64,000 nt of DNA from Cristatella mucedo (taxonomy: Eukaryota; Bryozoa; Phylactolaemata; Cristatellidae): positions 186,001-250,000 of the forward strand of contig WPIO01000139.1 of NCBI GenBank assembly GCA_009760855.2, given 5' to 3'. This document shows positions 51,870-64,000 of this stretch, one piece after another. How positions within the stretch are numbered: position 1 is the first letter of the stretch; the number at the start of each line of letters is the position of its first letter. A model generated the notes under the pieces. It saw only the letters and a program-made list of their open reading frames with translations, did not search any database and had not been told where the DNA came from. The position numbers and the translations under genes were made by a program.

Positions 51870-54070
51870 TCTTTTGTGTGTGCACCCGAACTCGATCGAC
51901 CGCCTGAAACCCTTACTAATGCAGTGAACATGACACTCGGGGATGTCCTTGACGATATTTCTCCTCTCGGATCTGTCTTTTAAAGATTCGCTGTTTCTTT
52001 TAATTTAAAAAATTACAATTCTAAAACAAAGATGTGCCACGTTGGGCTCAAGCTTGAGGGCTAGTTTAGGAAGCCTGGGCCTAATAGGAATCGAGTTAAT
52101 TTCAAAGACTTTCTTGGAGTTTATATCCAGATACTTTTAAAGCAAGAGTTTTTCTCACTCGAAAACTGGAGTCCTGCCAGTCAGACCCATAACCGATTTT
52201 TAAGATGGTAAACAATTAGCTGGCCAATGTTAAGAGGTCTTGCTCCTCAGATGTTAACGGCTTGGCCGACAAGTTCACTGCCATCTTCGCTGAAACGGAT
52301 GTGCACATTCATGCCTCCGTAAAGCTCCCTTCGACTAAAGAAATTGTTAGATCTCTACCTGCGACCACATGAAATTTCCGTTAGATGTATTCCATGATTT
52401 CATCATGCGATATGCTACTTGAAAGGCTCTAGTATGAGGAACTGTCTCCTGAAGACCATATACCATCATCTACGTTCTCTTTGCTGACAGACAAATTAAT
52501 CATAGCCATTACTGAGATTTGTATTGGTTCTCTGGGAAAGGGGGTTGCACTGAAGTCTTTTAAGTCGGCCATCATAAGGCCAATACTAAAGAAAATCTGG
52601 ATTAGATACAGAGGTCCTTGAAAGATATTGACCCATATTCCGTTCTTTTCTTTTCGGCAAAGATTATTTAAAAAAATTATTTCTAAGCAGCCGTTAGCAC
52701 GAATTGAAATTGATGAAATTTCAGAAAACTTCTACCGGGTCCAAGCGGTACCACTGAAACTACTCTTCTTGGCATAACCTAGGATATCCTATGCAGCAAC
52801 TATTATGGGAATGCTACAGCAATAGCTCTTCTAGATATATCAGCTACTATCGACCACAGACCAAGATTTTAAACTTGAACGAATGAGAACAGCTGTCAAT
52901 TTGGCTGTCGAAGCGCTGGCGTGATTTAAATCTCATTTGTCCGATCTGGCTTTATCTCGGTCAAACGGCTGGCCGTTTTCATCAATCCGACCAGTCACCA
53001 GTGGACTCTCTGAAGTGTCCGTCCTCAGCCTTCTGCTGTTGTTCAGGTATCTGAATCAGCTGTCTGGTTCTGCTGCAGTGACTAATAAAGTAAATGCTTG
53101 CCTTGCGAACATTTAATCCTGGATCTCGGCAAAGTTCCTTAAACCTAGCCATGAAAAATTGAACTGCTACTCACAGGGCTCTTTGAGCGTGTGGATGTAC
53201 TAAAAAACCAATAGTTGATACTGTTGAGCGACCATCACCTTGTGCTCGGGATTGAAATGCTGTCTTCGACAGCTGCCTAGACTTGGAAAGCTTCGATGAG
53301 AAGACTTTTTCCGTAGCTAGCTGTTACTTCCGAACCTTTTTACAAGAGGAACTGTTTTACAATGTGGCTTGCAAAAAACCTAAATAGCTCTCTGGTTCTT
53401 CCTCGGCAAGAATATCGCTATTTTATTTTGGCTGAACTTTAGAAAAAGCCGTTAGCTTACGACAGCTGATGCTGCAGGAATAGTTTATTTATCATAAATG
53501 AATGACCAGGTGTCTACTTTGCTAAAAGACCTTGGATGGCTACAGATTAATCTAGTGTACAGAGCCAAATTTCCTAAGCTGACCCACGAAGCCCAACACG
53601 GCTTGTTTCCTTTATACCTAGCTGAACTGCTGTACCAGTTTCAGCTTCCTCCTCGTGCCCTCAGGTCTTGCATGGACAATAAATTAGCTGTTCCATTCCA
53701 ACAGCATAAAATGGTTGAAGACAAAAGCTTTTGTTCCGCTGGTCCAAGACTTTAGAAATCATGTCAGAAATTCATTGGCAACGGCATCTACTCTCCTGCT
53801 GCAGAATGGCGCATTCTTTCAAGCCGTCTGGAACTATTCTATTATATTCACTGCCTCAACTGCTGTGTATCATTCAGCTATGCGTCTAACTTTTATTTTT
53901 TGCCTGAGACTAAATCTGGTGGCTATCGAATGAACACTTAAAGCCGCTTTAGCTTTTAAGAGTTTGCTATGTTAATCTTTCCTGAACAATATCCACATGG
54001 TCATGTGACTTTGTCAGTTACAGTTAGAGATATATACTATTCAATTACAGAATTGTCAGTTAGAATCAAA
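51870..54070 (+). mobile_element. Family B CR1/L2-like LINE, older and longer copy
   Basis: Linker words VNMTLGDVLDDISPL (about 51920, aligned with YNKTLADTLDEFTPL of family A) and NGLADKFTAIFAETD (about 52255) precede the RT. KSFKSAIIRPILKK (about 52560) and FKSHLSDLALSRSNGW (about 52930) mark the RT, then LLKDLGWLQINLVYRAKFPK (53520) and HEAQHGLFPLYLAELLYQF mark the C-terminus, as in the copy at 19258. The catalytic box is not readable. The 3' end resembles that of 19258-20484 and lacks the family A hairpin. It lies directly after the family A tail at 51764. Confidence 0.75.
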
Positions 54071-54780
54071 AGTTTCGACTGCTTACTTGAGAAATTTTGC
54101 TCGGCTAACTGAGGGTCGTAAGACAAAAAAGAGCAACACTGCTGAACTTGTTTTCAAACAGTACCCTAGTTTACATAGAAATGAAACCAAAAGCTTTTGA
54201 CTGGGGTAGTGTCCTATGGAGAGCTTCTTTACCTCAGCCTTGCTGTGATTTGGTGCACCAACGCTGAATGTCGGCATGAAGCAAGTGCGAAAAATCACTG
54301 AATTTTAATATTTGGAAGTCCACATTACAAATTACCTTACAGTAGCTAGAAGAGCATTGCAGTCACGTGCTCCTGTGAATACCAAAGTTAATCCATGTTA
54401 GCTTTAGAATGCTAGCTTTAGAATCGTAGCTGTTTGTCCAATTAGCCACTAGCCATTACCCAGTCAGACAATCAGTGGACTTATTCGTCGGACCAGGGTG
54501 TGGCAGAGATCCCAAAATTGGCATTACACGACTTGCACAACAATAATGTGTTTAGCCTCTCATTTGAAAATTAAAACGTTCATATGCATTTTCTCAAATT
54601 ACTTACCAGTTCCGTCTGCTCCCACCCTTGGCCGCAACCCAGGGATTATTATTTGCAGTTGTCGTCAACAATCGTAGGGACTATGGCTTCAGGCTTGTCG
54701 TAATTTTCCTACAGTGAGAAGGTGTAAATTTGAAGCCAAGGCTTGAAAGACGTTAGTGCCAAATAAGCTACAGTCCTTAT
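54071..54780. other. Spacer, nothing recognised
   Basis: A short direct duplication 'gctagctttagaat' near 54395-54425. Otherwise nothing was recognised. Confidence 0.35.
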
Positions 54781-54855
54781 CACTCATCGGTAGAGCTTTG
54801 GACCTAGGTCAGAAAGTTATTGGTCGTAAGCCACTCGTGAGGAAGTCTTTTTCAA
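54775..54855 (+). mobile_element. Decayed tRNA-like SINE head
   Basis: 'cggtagagctttggacctag' followed by 'tggtcgtaagcc' keeps the order of a tRNA D arm, anticodon stem and B-box. The ends do not pair as an acceptor stem, so a working tRNA gene is unlikely. It resembles neither SINE-1 nor SINE-2 closely. Confidence 0.4.
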
Positions 54856-55349
54856 ACACCGATCCTTACTTTGTTGAGCATCTAGTCACCCTGCATTTAT
54901 GAAATGATCGATGAACATTTCAATCACAATGTGGCTGATACCACGCAGAATGAGTCAGAAGGAGGCAGCTTATGTGAACTTTGTGCTAGCTGCAATACAT
55001 GTAACCCCAAGCTCTACTGTGTCACTACTAGAACCTAAAAAGCACCGTACTGTGAGCTAGCCCTTGAGTGCTGTGTGACAGCATGCGTTCGCGAGCTTGC
55101 TTGCTGCTTGTTAACATGACAGTGAGTACGTCTATTTTTGACGGACATTTTAGCTTATAAAAATGTTCTGAAACTCTCAGATATATTTATTAGGAGCCTG
55201 TGTGTTCATGGTTACTTAACAGATGCCTGAGGTTCTTACGTAATTTTTTGCCAGACAAGCATTGCATGAGATTGAAAAAAATCAATCTTGTGTACAGTGC
55301 CCAACAGAATCCAGTCTCATTTCCGGCGCACGTACTCGCAGGCTCGATT
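54856..55349. other. Spacer, nothing recognised
   Basis: No signal until the LINE copy begins at about 55350. Confidence 0.35.
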
Positions 55350-56007
55350 CAAGAGAAGTCAGGCGATTGCAGCTGGTGCAAAACTGCGGAGCTAGGCTTG
55401 TCTGTCGTGAGCGTCGCAGTTGCCAATTACTCCACTTCTCGCCGACCTGCACTGGCTACCAGTCAAGCAACGGCTTTACTTCAAGGTTTTAGTCGCTCAC
55501 TTTTAGGTCCCTTTATTCTGTGGCTCCAACCTATCTCTTAGATAAACTACCCCATCAGGCCAAGCATCGTACCACCCGCTTTTCGGAATCCAACAGTCTT
55601 CAAATACCCTGTACAAACCTCAAATCCTTTGGAGACCGTGCATTTAGTTCGTATGCTCCCAAATCCTAGAACTCCCTTCCGACCTGCTTCAGAACATCCC
55701 CTGACCTGACCACATTTAAAAGGAACTTAAAAACACACCTATTTAGGACAGCATATAGTGGGTCCCAGTGATTCGTGCTTCATGTGCTTATGCGTGCTGA
55801 CACTGTGCATGCTGCCACTAACCACATTTGCATGCTGACCCTGTGTTTGTCACCCCTAACCATATTATTCACTGTGTTTGTTTTTCAAGCGTGATTTTAC
55901 TTACCATTCAATTGCATTTCCCTTTGCAGCAAATGTAAAGCGCCTAGAAAGAGATTAAGTTCTCTGAGGGCGCTTTATCAAGTGTATTATTATTAATATT
56001 ATTAAGC
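55350..56007 (+). mobile_element. Family A LINE, 5'-truncated 3' end
   Basis: C-terminal domain words in two frames (RRLQLVQNCGARLVCRERRS and LHFSPTCTGYQSS) are followed by 'caaatcctttggagaccgtg'. The UTR follows, with 'agtgggtcccagtgattcgt', an intact hairpin (55936-55977) and a TTATTATTAATATTATTA tail. The hairpin and UTR are close to consensus, so this copy is fairly young. Confidence 0.93.
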
Positions 56008-56895
56008 CACAGCCCAAACACGAGGGCATGTGTATTACCTCATCACTTAGACACTAGTGCAGAAACACGCAAATTGCATCGTTAGGTAATTATGAGATCA
56101 TGAGCTCATGAGATGACATTCAGCCCTGCCGGCTCATGGGACTCCCGCTGGATATTTGGTGCTGAATCGTGCTCAGTTAACCACTTAAAAGACATGGGAA
56201 AACAAGTTAACATGGGCACCCGGAAAGCTAAGCGGAACAGATGCGGGTCATTTGCGAAGACTTAGATGATGCATTGCCAATGCAGTTGGCGACAGAAACC
56301 AGATGCATGCATCACACTTTCCGGTCATACAAACCGGTTTCCCTTGCTCGGTCTGTTAAGCTACACACCATACCGGCACCCAGAAGCTTTTTCAAGAGCT
56401 GCATGTTATTGAAATATAAAGTTATAGAAGTATGCACAGTGATTTCCAACATGACCACATAGTCTTACTTCATCATAAATATCGTTGTATCGACCGGCTG
56501 CTTTAATAGACTTATCGTGTACGAAAAAGTATGAGCTTTGCTGTAAAGTTGTGCAAATGCATTATGCTGCATATTTTCTGTGCTACAGATCATTCTAGCA
56601 TGATATCTAAAAAAACGATTGAAATCAGAAACATAATTAGAAAGAACCTAGAGCCGTGGGTAGGGTGCCGTAACAGCTACCGTTTTGCTTTCTGGCTAAT
56701 CACTTATGCGACTCAGCCCTGCACAGAGACGGTCTCTAAATTTCACAAAAATAATTGCTTGCTTGCTGACATGAGAACTGTCGGTCCTGGTTGTTCGTGG
56801 TCGTATTTGGCTGCCTCGGTAACCATATGCAACAATGCAATACCGTCATCCGAAGTACTAATTTAATCCACGGCTTCTGCGCTTATAGATATGGT
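56008..56895. other. Spacer, nothing recognised
   Basis: The frame 56531-56866 (+, 111 codons) has no recognised domain. Confidence 0.35.
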
Positions 56896-57045
56896 GGGCC
56901 GCGATGGAACATTAGGTAAGGTGGCTGCTTTTCGCATCCTTGGTCCCGAGGTCGTTGGTTCTAATCCTACGGTGGGCGATCGTTTATCGCCACTGCAGTC
57001 AGTGGTTATAGCAGTAAAAGCATTTTTTCACTACACAAAGGAGAC
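56896..57045 (+). mobile_element. SINE-1, tRNA-derived SINE
   Basis: 'gggccgcgatggaacattag' matches the 5' end of the copies at 9719 and 46281. The B-box variant GGTTCTAATCC is at 56957-56967. The body keeps 'tatcgccactgcagtcagtg' and 'agcagtaaaagc', but pairing in the second stem is lost. Confidence 0.8.
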
Positions 57046-58189
57046 TGTTAAATCACCTAGGATCTAGTCAGGCTAATTCATTGAATATGGTCGACGAAAG
57101 TGTGAGCTCAGGGCAGACGTTTGTCGTATAGAAGATTTTTACCAGACCTGGTTACCAAAAATCCGGTAGCAACCACTTCTTGTGGTCTCAAGCTGCTGCA
57201 TGCTCTGCATTCCCGAGCTGCTCGCTGTTCTGCAAGCCCGTTCAGAAGGTAATTACGGCATTTGACCCTCACGAAGTATGGCTTCAAATTTTTTTCAAGT
57301 AAGACCTTTTTAACGCGGTCTTCCTTGAAGCTGTAGTGCTCCTCAAGATATCTGCCTTAGCACTTAAGGAAAAGCGGCCTAAACTCTTCAAAGCCGAACC
57401 AACTGAAAACACATGGCTAATGCACGTTTCCAATAAGTTTCAACAACTAATTAAGGTAAGAGTCACTGCCATTGAGGTCTGGCAGCAACCGGGAAGTAGC
57501 TGCTACCATGCTTCAAGGAGACTATGTAACATAAGCAAATGGGGCCTTTAGGTCAGCATGCTACTTCTAGCTGGCTTGACTTCGGAGGGTGGCTAAATAT
57601 TCGTTAGCAACCTTAGCTTATGGCTTTTTTAATATACAAAGTGATCAATGCGTCGAAGAAGCAGCCGCAGTTGTCGCTTTTAGTCTCACTTTAATCTCTA
57701 AAATGGTGCAGCTTCGTCTTTTTTATTCTGTTCGTGCAGTATTGAGTTCACTGTGTCAAGTATCAGGCTAGGAACAATAAGGAGGAGAGCAGCAACAGAA
57801 ATGGTGAACTGTCCCATTTTGCACAGCAAATATAGAGGGCATACCTATTTCATGCCTCATCAAAAGTTGTATTTGTATGATTTTAGTTATTTCCTACTTT
57901 CTCCAAAGTAAATAGTCAAAGATCGACCCAGCTGCACTTTCTATAACAAGTTCTCACTAGTATCCAATAATAATTTGTTTTCTCTTGCTCAAAGTGTAAA
58001 GCTTGCTTGCAAGTAAGCTGGACTGCAGTAGTCGCTAGTGACTATTAGATGTTCCACAGCTTCAATTATTAGTATACGGATGCTTCACATTATACGGCTT
58101 AGATCCAACTGGAAGGCATTTTATGTGGTACGTCAATCTCTGGCTATCTTCCCACCGACTCACATCAAGCCTACTTCTACGACAATGCT
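57046..58189. other. Spacer, nothing recognised
   Basis: Frames at 57336-57551 and 57589-57771 (+) are unassigned. Confidence 0.35.
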
Positions 58190-59260
58190 CTTCTCAAGTT
58201 AAGGAATACCGAGCCAGAAAAAAAACTAAACTACAATCAAGATATGGGCAATAGTAAACTATCGGTTGCATTACTATCGCTAACAGCGAACATTGAAAAA
58301 TTGAATACAGATAAAACTAAGTTTCTAGTTATGAGCAAACCATTGACAAGTCAGTAATCGGAAAAGTGATCGCTCAGATTCGGTTCTGCCAGCATATGTC
58401 TTGCTTAATCTGTACGAAATCTAGGTGTCCTGTTCCAAAGTGACCTTTCATTAGAAGCCCACAACTGTTCCACAGTCAACTTTGAATATTTTCCAGCAAC
58501 GTAACATTACTAAAATTCGGGCATGCTTAGACAGGGATACTATCACTAAATTGATCTATACTCTTGTAACATCCAGTCTCGACTCCTGTAACTCACTGCT
58601 TAATGTTCTACCGACCTGTGCCACAAAGCACAAACGGTTTGTGCAAACCCCTGCAGCTAGGCTTCTCTGTCGTGAGCGTCTCAGTTGCCATATCACACTA
58701 CCTTTCTCCAACCTGCTCTGGCTCCCATATAAGCAACTCATAGACTTTAAAGTTCTGTCAGTCATATTTAGGGCTCTTCGAACTTTTGCTCCAGCCCACC
58801 TATCAGATCTACGGTCCTACTAGGCTAAGCGTCGTACCACTCACCTTACTGATTCTAATAGTTTACTTATACCTCGAAGTAACCTCGAATCTTTAGGAGA
58901 CCGTGCTTTTAATTTGTATTCTCCCAAAAAATCTGAAACTCAATTCCGACTTGGGTCACGATATCCTTAGGCTTAATCAGAATTAAAAAGAAACAAAGAA
59001 TTTATAGCACAAAATTTAGTGGGTCTGTGTGATTCGTCGTTCATTTGCTTAAGTGTGCTAACACTGCATGCTGCCACTAACCACACTTACATGCTGAACC
59101 TGTGCATGTCTCCCCTAACCATTTTAATCTTGCTGTCATTAAGCATGCTACCACTAACCATTCAATCGTGCTTACTTTGCTGCTAATTTTAAGCTCCTAG
59201 AAAGAGATTGAGCTATCTGATCGAGTATTTTTTCAAATATGTTATAATTATTATTGTTGG
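58190..59260 (+). mobile_element. Family A LINE, old 5'-truncated copy
   Basis: Begins near the degraded catalytic box region. LNTDKTKFLVM-like coding lies near 58300. The frame 58482-58823 reads RACLDRDTITKLIYTLVTSS, LDSCNSLLN and ARLLCRERLSCHIT. The 3' UTR is recognisable from about 59020, and a decayed hairpin with an ATT tail ends at about 59260. Confidence 0.85.
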
Positions 59261-60879
59261 CTGACCTGCAATAAACTCTCATGGTTTCCACGACCAAATA
59301 AGTACTCTTCTAGACGCTATTTTCACCATTATTCGTTGTTGCGGCCGATCGTGCCATCTTCAATAAGTAACCTGCTATTTATACAGGTTTACCAAGTTCT
59401 CAAGACAACAGCTCCATGTGAATTTCTCTTGACCTCCCGACGACAACTCAGGGCCACCTAGCCAAGCTCACAGTTTCGGCTGTAGCACCATCAGCCCTTC
59501 AGCAGTTTGAAAATATCTGCCAATTTGTATTCTGCCTAGATATGCACTTTTTCTTAACTTTAAAAATCATTACTCCACTATAAAATATTATCTTGTAGAT
59601 GCATGAAATGGAATAGAAAATTAAAGAGATAACTAAGAATAAAATAACAAACTTATTAGGCCAAGATATATCGACCTTCCGTTTTCGGAAAAAAAATTGA
59701 CATCAATCTATTAATTAGCGTACGTTGAGCTGTGCAACATATCCGAATATTTAACGGGTTTTGGTGAAGCACTAAGCTACTGTAGTGCCACATCTGTAAG
59801 CGAATTGATTGATCCGATATTTTTATTGGGGCTCATCTCATGATTCAGGAATGTTGCCTTATTGGTTGCATCTTTTATGCCTAAGCTGGATCTCATACCA
59901 TACTTCAACTCCATTTGATTGCTCTGTTACCTATCAAGTCTTAACATCCAAAAAGATAGATAAGTCGATCGGTATTTCAACTATTATTACAGAACTTTTA
60001 AAAACAGAAAAAGAAGAAAGTGCTATGGCGTTCCAAATTTTGCTATTACAGCCGTCATAACTCAATTATTCCACTTCCATTACTTTTCAGTTGCTGCTGC
60101 CTGCACACTGTATCCTGCGACTAAGAGCCAAGCTCTATTTACTGTAGGCATTCACTAGTAAATGAATCATTAAGAAATTTAACTTTTTTCTCGAGCAGAA
60201 TGCTTAACCGCATCCAGTTTTCTTAGCAGTTAGGATGCATTTTTCAGGTTAACTAGCTTGACGGTTCTGCACACCTAATTTCGCATTGGCAAGTCCCAAA
60301 ACACTAAATATGTTGGATTGTTATCTTCATTCCAAACAAAAAATCATCGCACAAATCATTGCACTTTCAAATTCCACCTAGCTTAATTCATCTTTAGTCG
60401 AGTCATTATACTTTTTCGTGTACCATTCGTTTTTCTTGACCGATCCTAACAAGTTTGCAATAAATTATTTTGTAGGAAATACTGTTATTAGCTTTGTCCA
60501 TTTTATATTTCTATAACATAAAAACAGTCTTGCTGCACCATTCAATTTTCTAAAACTAAGACGCCGGCATTAAAGTTGAGTTAAAATCATACGATTTGGC
60601 AGTATTAATGATATAATTCAGTTGGATTGAGCGTGCAAAGAATAAACGGACGAAGGGTTGCAGTCGAGTTGACAAAGAACTGTCCTTCTGTCCTGCGTCC
60701 GTAACAACAAAGTGACCGAAGCCGGGCCCCAGACACAAATTAGATGTAGCTAACTCAATTTAAGGCTGCCCCATGGTTTGAAATGAATATTTTTCAATCG
60801 CTCATTCATCTACTTATATTGGAATGTCATTGATAACCTTTCTGTCATTTGTGCTCCACTGGGTTGACTGGACGCTTAC
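59261..60879. other. Spacer, nothing recognised
   Basis: AT-rich. The frame 59809-60060 (+, 83 codons) and minus 60556-60738 are unassigned. Confidence 0.4.
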
Positions 60880-61632
60880 CTATATTTGACTTCTGTAACT
60901 CATTGATTCCTGGCGTACTGGCATGCACAATCAGTCTCATACAGCTAGTGCAAAACTCTGAAGCTAGGCTTGTCTGTCGTGAGGGTCGCAGTTGCCACAT
61001 CGCACCACTTCCCGTTGACCTGCACTGGCTATCAGTCAAGAAAGGCATCGACTTCAAGGTTTTGTCGCTCACTTATAGGTGCCTTCGCTCTTCGCCTCTT
61101 CGCTTACCTATCAGATCTTCTCCCAGACCAAGCTAAGCATCGTACCACCCACTTTTGCGGAATCGAACTGTGTACCTGTACCTTGCCAAGCTAAGCATCG
61201 TACCGCCCACTTTTGGGGAATCGAACTGTGTACCTATACCTCGTCAAACCTCAAATCCTTTGGTGACCGTGCAGTAAGTTCGAATGCTCCCGAAGCTTGG
61301 AACTCACTCCGACCTCCATCACGACATCCCTGACTTAACTGTATTTAAAAATAAATTAAAAGTGCATCTATTTACGACAGCATTTAGTAGGTCCCTGCGA
61401 TTCGTTCTGCATGTGCTAATGGGTGCTGACACTGTTGCGTGCTGCCACTAACTTTACTTATATGCTGACTCTGTGCATGTCACCGCCTAATCATACATCC
61501 TTTCGTTTATCAAGCATGATACCACTCACCATTTGATCGTGTTTCATTTGCAGCAAATGCAAAGTGCCTAGAAAGAGATTGAGTACTCTGAGGGCACTTT
61601 ATCAAGTTTATTTGTATTATTATATTATCATT
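60880..61632 (+). mobile_element. Family A LINE, 5'-truncated 3' end with internal duplication
   Basis: Starts in the C-terminal domain (FDFCNSLI-like, then QLVQNSEARLVCREGRS and VDLHWLSVKKGIDFKV). It carries a tandem duplication at 61128-61243. The UTR, hairpin (61561-61600) and ATT tail are present. The hairpin arms carry paired CpG-type changes. Confidence 0.9.
61128..61243 (+). repeat. 58-bp tandem duplication inside the LINE
   Basis: Units 61128-61185 and 61186-61243 differ at few positions. The period is not a multiple of three, so the event shifts the reading frame. Other family A copies have one unit. Confidence 0.9.
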
Positions 61633-63807
61633 AAGTTATCGAACCTGCTGCAGTTGAAGCCTGCTTCTTGGAACCACGCCCACAGCAAATCTACTAATAT
61701 ATTGAATATTGTAAGGGAAGTATAACTGAATCTTTATTGTTAATTTGTTTTTGCGGATCTTCGAAAGATGCTCCGTGTAGGTATGCGATATTTTCCTGGA
61801 ATAAAAATCATGCACATCCCTAGACTTAAGCAAGTTGCCGGTCGGTTTGTGGCCAGTCACTGTGAACAAAACTGCAATAGTGAGGAGTTGCTAAAGACTG
61901 CAGGGTTGTCTATTAGATAACGAATTATTCTGTAAGCAGCTATCGTATTACTTTGAAGGCTTTCCATTCGACCGGACAGCTAATACAGGGAATACTGTCT
62001 GAACTTCTATGAGAATATTTTGTATATCCATTGGCTTCATCTCCGACGTCTAGCATGTGAATAAATTCAATTGCCTTGAATACAGAGGAATGCGTAAACG
62101 TAAAGCTGTAACAACAATGTCGAATTATTTTTTAGGAAAATCGTTTTCGTGACGTTTTGCATTGGAGCTTTTGCGGCCGAATCTAGGATATTCGCTAGAC
62201 ATGAAAAGTATAAAAGAAGTGTGTACATAGTATCATTCCGTTGCCTTTCCTTTTTACAGTTAGTAGTTATAACTGCAGCAGGAGCATTATAATAAGAGCA
62301 GCAACCAAAGCACTCACTTGGCGGACAAATTGAACAGTCACGTGATGCACTATAGGAGTGGATCATGTATGGCGCTCGTTGAATAAGCGCAGAGATAAGA
62401 GCTGATGAAAAATGTAGAAGTCAGTAATTTAAAAAAAAACTCATCAAGAGCAGTCCGAAAAAGTCACGAGGAGCACTGGCTGTTTCTATTCAGTCGACAT
62501 TACATCCAAAGTCCTGTGGCTACGGCTAACGATTTTAAGCTTATACTTGGTTTCTACTTGAGTAAACATCGTCAACTGATGTATTGCCAACGCCACGAAG
62601 TGCTAATGACTTAAGATCTCTGTCCTGCAGGAGCTGCCGAGCTCAATACCATGAAAGGAAACCTCTACCTATAGCGAGAGCAAGGCTATGTGCAGGACTT
62701 TGCCAAACTCTGGATTGAGCTAATAATGATGCATGATGGCTGCGTTAAAGTATGAATCGCTCTATTGTTCACGACCACCGTGGAAAAACACAGTTTCCAC
62801 GTAAAACAAGTGGCACCTAAATGGCTTGGATAAAGAAAGCATTGCCCGCTTATGCCGATTGTCAGGTGCACTGAACGTATTTCTTGGATCTTATATTCGG
62901 GGATCAGAGCGAGCAGATTTTACTTCCGAGGTAGAGTTGATCAATATTATTCACATCACTGTTCGCGAGCCAACAAAGCGTTCAGCTTAATTACCACTCA
63001 GGAAACGATTGGCACGCACTCCTCGTTGTGCACTGTTCCTACGTTGAACCTATCCCATTACGGCTTTTACACGAATGCAGTGCGGCCATTCGTGACTTCT
63101 GAGGAAACGAACGGAGCAGGTAATGCACATTCAGCCGCATCTTGCAGCTAAGCTCATCTCCACCAAAGTTCTGTCAATTCTGTTGCTGCTTCCGCCGCAG
63201 CAGTATAGCCCAGTACGTCCTGAGGTGCAGCGGTACACTAACTGCTTAGCTTTTGTCACTCAGTCGCCCAAGTTATCAGGAATAATAGGGTCTACTCTCT
63301 GGCTTTGGCTTTAGCAAGAAGTGCAGCTGCTGATGACCATTTCGCGTACCCTCTTCAAGCTACATCGGCTTCATATCGACGGTCGCAGCTGTTGGGGCCA
63401 CAGGATTCAGAGGAGGTCTGACGTAGGCGCGGCCGTGCCTTTCTACGTAAGTGCGAGCGACTGCTAAGAATATTTCAAATTTATTACATCCGGTGGCTTC
63501 GAAATGATTTAATCGTATAGGATGATTGTTCTGATGACGTGCGACGGACTATCCAAGCAATGAGCAGAGCTATTTTGGCGTGACGATTGCTGCTTGAATG
63601 CGGAAGGCGGAAATGCGACTTGGAAGGCGAGAGGAAGCTCGCGGGATAATACTGTCTACTGCGTGCCGGGCTGACGCTCCGACGCAGGTCCCGTGCATTT
63701 CACCGACTCGGTGCGTTTTTGCACCTACCGCCATGATTTGATCGCTTTTGCCGGATTTCCTTGAGAGGCATGAGCAGGGTCGCGTGTGTTTGGTGTATAA
63801 CCGATAA
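61633..63807. other. Spacer, nothing recognised
   Basis: Unassigned frames at 62067-62366 (-, 99 codons) and 62852-63151 (+, 99 codons). A slightly GC-richer patch lies at 63350-63780. No repeat copy was seen. Confidence 0.4.
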
Positions 63808-63915
63808 TAACTACGATAATAATAATATTAAATTGGTATAGCACCCTCAGATAAATGAATCTCTTCTAGGCATGTCACGCATGTTGTAAAGGAAGCATGA
63901 TCAAATAATTAGTAG
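63808..63915 (-). mobile_element. Family A LINE, 3' tail remnant
   Basis: A TAA tail and a decayed hairpin ('agcaccctcagataaatgaa') with part of the adjoining UTR ('cgcatgttgtaaa'). Confidence 0.75.
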
Positions 63916-64000
63916 ACTATTATCCATGAGTAGAATCCTGAGCGTGGTGTAGTCGAGTTATGTATTAGCTGGGCTAGGCCTTGTAATATTTCTGGGGCCA

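Overview
The window looks like repeat-rich, intron/intergenic-type DNA from an invertebrate animal. There are no operons, ribosome binding sites or long open frames. AT-rich spacer carries microsatellites, tRNA-derived SINEs and many 5'-truncated non-LTR retrotransposons with (TTA)n 3' tails. Species cannot be fixed from sequence alone; metazoan is inferred from the CR1/L2-type reverse transcriptases and the SINEs. No host protein-coding exon could be supported. Open frames outside the repeats top out near 115 codons, which is chance level for 64 kb in six frames.

The dominant component is one CR1/L2-like LINE, here called family A. The most complete copy is 30281-33905 (minus). It has a short 5' leader, an apurinic endonuclease (EN) domain, a reverse transcriptase (RT) with an intact YADD box, a conserved C-terminal domain, and a 3' UTR ending in a hairpin plus a TTA microsatellite. 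It sits inside an older family A copy, split as 29693-30280 and 33906-34815. The copy at 12811-14937 has only three visible breaks in about 600 codons. Older or shorter copies lie at 165-1210, 6541-7580, 9215-9507, 17192-20703, 25605-26045, 38545-38830, 46980-47230, 50190-51764, 55350-56007, 58190-59260 and 60880-61632. Several remnants consist of little more than the 3' hairpin.

A second, more diverged CR1/L2-like lineage (family B) is present at 19258-20484, inserted into a family A copy, and at about 51870-54070. Two tRNA-headed SINE types are visible. SINE-1 (6322, 9719, 46281, 56896) has a tRNA-like head followed by a conserved body that folds on itself. SINE-2 (39155, and a fragment near 8620) has a tRNA-like head joined to a tail resembling the family A 3' hairpin, suggesting it was mobilised by a family A-type LINE.

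The region 26296-29058 is different. Two roughly 290-bp direct repeats enclose about 2.2 kb of purine-rich DNA with a small acidic ORF, a degenerate coding-like repeat of about 230 bp, and a 480-bp GA/GACA tract. It could be a decayed LTR-type or TRIM-like element. Three near-perfect hairpins with 4-nt loops (6148, 36457, 47548) and two TA microsatellites complete the notable structure. The rest is spacer in which nothing was recognised.
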